Origin: CAZJYC01 sp964550165
GTDB taxonomy: Bacteria; Acidobacteriota; Aminicenantia; Aminicenantales; Aminicenantaceae
Direction of reading: 5' to 3'
Assembly: GCA_964550165.1 (NCBI GenBank)
Contig: CAZJYC010000080.1
Location: 1-10,723 of the forward strand
DNA length: 10,723 bases
The notes beneath the pieces were generated by a model. That model did not search any database, was not told the origin of the DNA, and saw only the letters and a program-made list of their open reading frames with translations. A program made the translations under genes and the position numbers. Positions 7,293-10,723 of this stretch are shown piece after piece (within the stretch, counting starts at the first letter, position 1; each line of letters opens with the position of its first letter).

Positions 7293-7786
7293 GATGCAAA
7301 GACATCGAACGATTGATTATCGATTCCTCAGAAGAAACGAGTGCAGAGGAGTTGTCTGCCGTCAGAGAACATGTAGAGCATTGTGCTCGATGTGCCCAGC
7401 TTCAGGACGATTTGAGAAAAATCCGGGTGCATCTCAAGGGAATGCGCCGCCCCGTGCCTGCCGAAGAGCTCTTAAAAAGAACCCAGTCGATGTGCCATGA
7501 TAAAATGAGTTCTTTGCACCGGGCCAAAGCGATAATAAGTGCTAAAAACCATTTAAGGCTAATACCTAAATATATTTGGGTGGCGCTGGCCTTGCTTATC
7601 ATTCTGACAGGAATTTTTATGCTGTGGCTGTTGAAGGATTTCCGTTTGAGCCTGCCGCTTTCTCTGCAGACAGCCATCGTGCTCATGCTGATGATTCAGA
7701 ATGCTGGCATGCTCTTCTTTGCGCCGCTTTTGATGAGAAGATTCCGTTCGAATCATCAGAGCTTAAGACTCGGTTCAACTGGATAA
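7289..7786 (+). CDS. Membrane anti-sigma factor with ZAS-type zinc motif
   Basis: 165 aa. The N-terminal 50 residues form a zinc-binding anti-sigma domain: MRCKDIERLI with C3, then H28-x3-C32-x2-C35 (HVEHCARC), the usual pattern for clamping an ECF sigma factor. A linker rich in K and R follows, then a hydrophobic helix at about 95-115 (YIWVALALLIILTGIFMLWLL) and a second at about 125-148. Many members of this class have one membrane helix, so two with a short basic tail (RRFRSNH) and almost no periplasmic domain is a compact form. The true start is the ATG at 7289, overlapping the sigma stop as ATGA, with GAGGAG (7275-7280) 8 nt upstream; a GTG three codons earlier is less likely. Lacking an external sensor domain, it probably senses through zinc or thiol chemistry, membrane state or a partner, perhaps the next gene product. 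This last point is inference. Confidence 0.85.
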   Translation: MRCKDIERLIIDSSEETSAEELSAVREHVEHCARCAQLQDDLRKIRVHLKGMRRPVPAEELLKRTQSMCHDKMSSLHRAKAIISAKNHLRLIPKYIWVALALLIILTGIFMLWLLKDFRLSLPLSLQTAIVLMLMIQNAGMLFFAPLLMRRFRSNHQSLRLGSTG

Positions 7787-7857
7787 TGAAATGCTCTGGA
7801 TTAGATATTTGATTTCATGCCTTCTGACTCAATCGGGCATGAACGAGGAGGTTTAAA
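7786..7857 (+). promoter_or_regulatory. Intercistronic leader with mini-ORF and alternative hairpins
   Basis: An 8-codon ORF (MKCSGLDI, 7786-7812) starts on the last base of the anti-sigma stop (TAATG) and has no clear ribosome site of its own. Hairpin A pairs ATGAAAT (7786-7792) with ATTTCAT (7812-7818). Hairpin B pairs TTCATGCC (7814-7821) with GGCATGAA (7836-7843), a perfect 8-bp stem ending 2 nt before GAGGAGG (7845-7851), the strong ribosome site of the next gene. A and B share 7814-7818, so they cannot form together. This could tune translation or mRNA stability, but chance pairing is possible. Confidence 0.35.
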
Positions 7858-8403
7858 ATGGCAATGACACCAGAAAAAACAATCGGGCTGATCCTTTTGG
7901 TTATAATTGTTTTTTCTCTTGTTTTCCTCGTAACGCCGTTCATTTTCGCACCGTTTGGCATTTTCCCAGGAGTTTTCCACTTTATGAAGATTCCGGATTG
8001 GAACATCATCCGGTTTAATCCTTCGTCCATTTTTAGGTTTGCGTCGTTGTCTTTCATGTCCCTTGCGCTGCTGGTTATCTGGATTATGGTCATCGTCTGG
8101 GTCTACCGGGATGCCGAGAGAAGGGGAATGAACGGTGTGCTATGGGCCTTGCTGGTGCTTATCGGCAACTTGATTGGATTGTTGATTTATCTCATCGTCC
8201 GCTCCGAGAGTGTTCCTGCGAAGAGGACCGTTCAGACATCTGCAACTTGTCCGAGTTGCCAGAAACCTGTGAACCCCACCTTTGTCTTTTGCCCCAATTG
8301 TGGAGCACGGCTTCAGACTCTGTGTCCGAAATGCCATAAGCCCGTCGAGAGCAACTGGCTGGTCTGTCCGCACTGCGGCGAGAAGCTTAAATCAGGAGGA
8401 TAA
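7858..8403 (+). CDS. Membrane protein with PLDc_N-like helices and two C-terminal zinc ribbons
   Basis: 181 aa. Three hydrophobic segments are visible: about 8-33, 64-83 and 92-113. The last two flank VYRDAERRGMNG, and the whole block resembles the PLDc_N-type membrane module often joined to zinc ribbons. The C-terminus holds two treble-clef-like zinc ribbons: C131-x2-C134 with C145-x2-C148, and C156-x2-C159 with C170-x2-C173 (CPSC, CPNC, CPKC, CPHC), a double zinc ribbon likely on the cytoplasmic side. The start ATG has an excellent AGGAGG 6 nt upstream. It follows the anti-sigma gene by 71 nt on the same strand and is probably co-transcribed. It could be part of the signalling path that controls the sigma factor, or its target; no enzymatic motif is present. 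The last 12 nt overlap the 3' end of the opposite-strand hydrolase gene. Confidence 0.8.
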   Translation: MAMTPEKTIGLILLVIIVFSLVFLVTPFIFAPFGIFPGVFHFMKIPDWNIIRFNPSSIFRFASLSFMSLALLVIWIMVIVWVYRDAERRGMNGVLWALLVLIGNLIGLLIYLIVRSESVPAKRTVQTSATCPSCQKPVNPTFVFCPNCGARLQTLCPKCHKPVESNWLVCPHCGEKLKSGG

Positions 8404-9306
8404 TAGCCCTTTGGCCAGGCTTTCGATGTACGGTCCATTCTCGAGCTTTTGTCGCCAGGCCTGGTGGATGGAATAAGTTCCCAGATAAGCGCCCGAGACA
8501 GCACAGGCCATGGCACCGAGTGTATCCCGGTCGCCCCTGTTCAGGATGGCGCAGAAAAGGCAATCCTCGAAGGATTTGGGATGACGGAGAAAAGAGAAAA
8601 GGGCAAAGGGCAGAGACTTGTGCACTTCGACAGAACGCCCAAGCTGATCGGCTGCGTAAGCCGGTGGAGCACTATCAGCAATCAATTGTTGAACTAACCG
8701 CAATTTTTCTTTCATTTCTGGAGTCCGGGCAAAATGAACGAGCTCGTTGATAAATGGCCCGGGCAAGAATGCTTTATCGGGATCGAGCATCACCGCCATG
8801 GAGACCGCCTTGGCCTGGATGGCTGCCCCGTCAATACCCAAAGGATGAGCATGAGTCACCGACGCCGAAAGACTTGCTTTTTCATAGAGATCCGGAAAGC
8901 GGTGGAAGAAGAGGCCTAAGGGAGCAACTCTCATCGCCGCCCCATTCCCGAAAGAACCTTTGCCTCCGAACAGAGATTTAGCCGCCTCAAGAAAGCCAAT
9001 GCCGCTCCTTTCCACAATTTTGAATAAAAAAGGAGGCCCCGGACCGTAGCCCCGCCACGGCTCTCGGTTGAAATTTTCCCGGAACCTTTCCCCGAGTGCC
9101 TGTGGATCGAGATCGCCTCTCTCCACGAGCGATTCAGCCAGACCGATGGACATGGCCGTATCATCCGTATAGCAGAATTCGTCCAGCTGCTTCAGTTGAA
9201 AACATAGGTCATCTTTGTCATGAAAGCGGAAGGCGAGCTCGCCGATCGCATCGCCGAGGCCGCTGCCGACCATGCTGCCCGAATATTTAGCCTGGATATC
9301 GATCAC
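8392..9306 (-). CDS. ADP-ribosylglycohydrolase family protein, ARH3-like
   Basis: 304 aa, close to the family length. It belongs to the DraG/ARH all-helical hydrolases that remove ADP-ribose from proteins, nucleic acids or O-acetyl-ADP-ribose using two Mg2+ ions. Visible motifs are GSGLGDAIGE (14-23), YTDDTAM (46-52) with metal ligands T47, D48 and D49, and RGYGPG (85-90). KGSFGNGAAMRVAPLG (116-131) and THAHPLG (151-157) follow, then the second metal site GDRDTLGAMA (258-267) with D259, D261 and T262. As I recall human ARH3, RGYGxG, GKGSxGNGxAMRVA and the KSLP/FLR stretch (230-241) resemble it more than the bacterial DraG subtype. The usual GGDTDT is RGDRDT here, but all metal ligands remain. 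The start is the GTG at 9306, with AGGAC about 9 nt upstream; a stop lies in frame 8 codons further up. No ADP-ribosyltransferase is nearby, so the substrate is unknown. Confidence 0.88.
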   Translation of the reverse strand: MIDIQAKYSGSMVGSGLGDAIGELAFRFHDKDDLCFQLKQLDEFCYTDDTAMSIGLAESLVERGDLDPQALGERFRENFNREPWRGYGPGPPFLFKIVERSGIGFLEAAKSLFGGKGSFGNGAAMRVAPLGLFFHRFPDLYEKASLSASVTHAHPLGIDGAAIQAKAVSMAVMLDPDKAFLPGPFINELVHFARTPEMKEKLRLVQQLIADSAPPAYAADQLGRSVEVHKSLPFALFSFLRHPKSFEDCLFCAILNRGDRDTLGAMACAVSGAYLGTYSIHQAWRQKLENGPYIESLAKGLLSS

Positions 9307-9676
9307 CGCGATTTTGTCCTGAAATCTAAATTAGCACATCAACTTGCCTTAGCCAATGATTTCCGGCTAAAGTTTCAGCAAAATTTCCAGGCAACTCCTA
9401 AAAAAGAATTGGCATCAGGCCCAGAGATATTTATATTATAAGAAAATTGACCATTAAGTATTTTCTTTCTTCTCTCAATCATATAATCAGGGACTATTCG
9501 GGGCAAAGCAGAGACATAAACATAATGAGTTCGAATCAAAGCCTTAAAAGCATTTCGGAATATTTCCCAATGATTGATAATGATCAAACCCTAACCAGAA
9601 AAAAATGGAGGAATTCAATAAATCGGGAGTTCAGTCCAGGCGGACATGATTTGTTGATGGCTGAGAGTGTAGTTTT
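9307..9676. other. Gene-poor spacer of 370 bp
   Basis: No recognisable gene. The stretch is more AT-rich than its neighbours. Short ORFs exist on both strands (70 aa from a TTG on the minus strand, 9587-9375; about 100 aa on the plus strand from 9447), but neither has a convincing ribosome site or a family I recognise. A small hairpin TTAGCC/GGCTAA (9349-9354 with 9365-9370) and one perfect minus-strand TATAAT are the only local signals. It probably holds the promoter of the hydrolase gene and the 3' end of the TPR transcript. Confidence 0.5.
9435..9440 (-). promoter_or_regulatory. Possible -10 element for the ADP-ribosylglycohydrolase gene
   Basis: A perfect TATAAT reads on the minus strand, but no good -35 is found 16-18 nt upstream. 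It lies about 130 nt before the GTG start of the hydrolase. In AT-rich DNA one hexamer is weak evidence. Confidence 0.25.
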
Positions 9677-10723
9677 TTACGATAATTCTTCAATCAATGA
9701 TTTCGCTTCTTTGAGATCCCGCGTGTCGAAGCCTTCGGTGAACCAGCCATAAATGTCTTTGAGCAGCTTTCTGGCTTCGCTCCTTTTGCCTTGTTTTTGG
9801 AGCAACTGGCTGAGGCTTATGGATGTCCGCAACTCAAAGGATTTTGCCTTCTGCTGATGTGCTATGGCAAGGGATTGTTGGAACGAGGCTTCTGCTTCTT
9901 TCTCCAATACTGCCCGATCTTTTGTCTCCGCTTTCCTGAGCAGCAGCTCGCCCTTGAGGCGGTACAGTTCCGCCTCATAGTAACGCTCGCCTCCTCTTTC
10001 AACCTCTGCCAGCGCTTGAGACATGAACTTCAATCCTTTCTCTATCTGTCCCGCCATTCCGTAGGCCTCAGCCAGGCTGCCAAGCAAATCGGTAAGGGTA
10101 AATCTGACACCGGTCGCCCGATAAAGATCCAAAGCTTGATGAAGCTTGGCTATACCCTCTTCAACCTGTCCTTGATGGGCTAATGCCCAGCCTATCTTAA
10201 ACACTCCGACTCCCATGAAGAATAAAAATCCCTTTTCTTCAGCGAGCTTGGCAACTTCCTTGCCTCTTTCCTCGAGCGCCCTGACATTACGCCGAAGAAG
10301 ATGAAACAAGGTATCCAGAGCAAGAGCAGCAACTAAGCTAAACGGGTGATCTACCTGTCGGGCAACGGCGAGCATTTTTTGGCTTTGCTTTGCAGCTTGG
10401 TCTGGATAACCCAAGCACCATAAGACACACTCTGTAGTGCACCCACTGATTAGCCCTGGATCCTGTCCGTAGACAAAGGCCAGATGCGCGTGTTCCTTTG
10501 GATTGTAAAAGGCATTCATCTTTTCGAGGTGTTCCCTAGCTGATGAAAATTTCCCCAGATTAAACGATAGGATTCCCTGCAGGTTGTGGGTCAGAGCCAA
10601 ATTCAGCGGATCATCGGTTTTCTGAGCAAGCTTCATCATTTGTTCAGTGAACTCAAAGGCTGCACCGTGTTCCGCCCGCAGCCAATGAAAATTGGCCAGA
10701 AAATAAAGCGCATAAAAAATTTG
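9677..10723 (-). CDS. C-terminal TPR region of a large regulatory ATPase/cyclase-type protein, partial
   Basis: 348 residues are visible and the frame stays open to the right edge (QIFYALYFLANFHWLRAEHG upstream of the first internal ATG at 10639), so the N-terminus is missing. The sequence is a run of helical TPR-like units, for example LGYPDQAAKQSQKMLAVARQ, GWALAHQGQVEEGIAKLHQA, LAEAYGMAGQIEKGLKFMSQ and ELYRLKGELLLRKAE. The ending, SLSQLLQKQGKRSEARKLL followed by YGWFTEGFDTRDLKEAKSLI, is characteristic of the C-terminus of long bacterial proteins that carry an adenylate/guanylate cyclase domain or other N-terminal effector, an AAA/NB-ARC-like ATPase and TPRs. I recognise that tail from the family, but the catalytic part is outside the window. 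The TPRs probably bind a partner or sense a ligand. The gene points toward the hydrolase gene on the same strand, 370 bp away, probably as a separate unit. Confidence 0.72.
   Translation of the reverse strand, partial: QIFYALYFLANFHWLRAEHGAAFEFTEQMMKLAQKTDDPLNLALTHNLQGILSFNLGKFSSAREHLEKMNAFYNPKEHAHLAFVYGQDPGLISGCTTECVLWCLGYPDQAAKQSQKMLAVARQVDHPFSLVAALALDTLFHLLRRNVRALEERGKEVAKLAEEKGFLFFMGVGVFKIGWALAHQGQVEEGIAKLHQALDLYRATGVRFTLTDLLGSLAEAYGMAGQIEKGLKFMSQALAEVERGGERYYEAELYRLKGELLLRKAETKDRAVLEKEAEASFQQSLAIAHQQKAKSFELRTSISLSQLLQKQGKRSEARKLLKDIYGWFTEGFDTRDLKEAKSLIEELS

Noticed and set aside
8392..9306. Calling the ADP-ribosylglycohydrolase a nitrogenase regulator (DraG).
   Set aside because: No nitrogen-fixation gene or DraT is in the window and the motifs look more like ARH3.
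9375..9587. A minus-strand 70-aa ORF upstream of the hydrolase.
   Set aside because: It begins only at a TTG codon, lacks a ribosome site and resembles no family I know; kept as an observation on the spacer, not as a gene.
9447..9752. A plus-strand ORF of about 100 aa in the spacer.
   Set aside because: It runs into the antisense of the TPR gene, has no clear ribosome site and no recognised motif.

Overview
The window looks like ordinary chromosomal DNA of a free-living, heterotrophic, probably Gram-negative-type bacterium of moderate GC content. The gene mix (TolB-type propeller protein, sodium/sugar symporter, FucI-type isomerase beside araB and araD, ECF sigma factor with zinc-binding anti-sigma, and a large TPR-containing regulator) would fit an Acidobacteriota/Aminicenantes-like lineage. 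That placement is an impression only; nothing in the window fixes the taxon. I see no rRNA, tRNA, CRISPR array, insertion sequence or phage gene.

Layout: (1) 1-784, plus strand: 3' part of a gene for a TolB/PD40 beta-propeller protein, cut by the left edge. (2) 785-902: a short convergent spacer with two small palindromes. (3) 903-6460, minus strand: a four-gene sugar operon read right to left, namely sodium:sugar symporter, ribulokinase AraB, L-ribulose-5-phosphate 4-epimerase AraD, and an L-fucose/L-arabinose isomerase-family enzyme. The last three are translationally coupled (TAATG and ATGA overlaps). Together they would take up L-arabinose (or a close relative) with sodium and convert it through L-ribulose and L-ribulose 5-phosphate to D-xylulose 5-phosphate. 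The isomerase is of the FucI type and seems to stand in for a classical AraA. (4) 6461-6686: a divergent control region with a likely sigma-70-type promoter on each side, inverted repeats near the sugar promoter, and a possible ECF-type autoregulatory promoter in front of the sigma gene.

(5) 6687-8403, plus strand: ECF sigma factor, membrane anti-sigma factor with a ZAS zinc motif, and a membrane protein with two C-terminal zinc ribbons. The first two overlap by ATGA. The third follows after 71 nt that hold a possible 8-codon mini-ORF and two mutually exclusive hairpins. (6) 8392-9306, minus strand: an ARH3-like ADP-ribosylglycohydrolase whose 3' end overlaps the zinc-ribbon gene by 12 nt. 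(7) 9307-9676: a more AT-rich spacer with no convincing gene. (8) 9677-10723, minus strand: C-terminal TPR part of a large regulatory protein, open at the right edge.

Most of the window is conventional. The parts most worth a second look are the non-orthologous isomerase in the arabinose operon, the sigma/anti-sigma/zinc-ribbon module with its overlapping promoters and intercistronic leader, and the ARH3-like hydrolase without a visible partner transferase.
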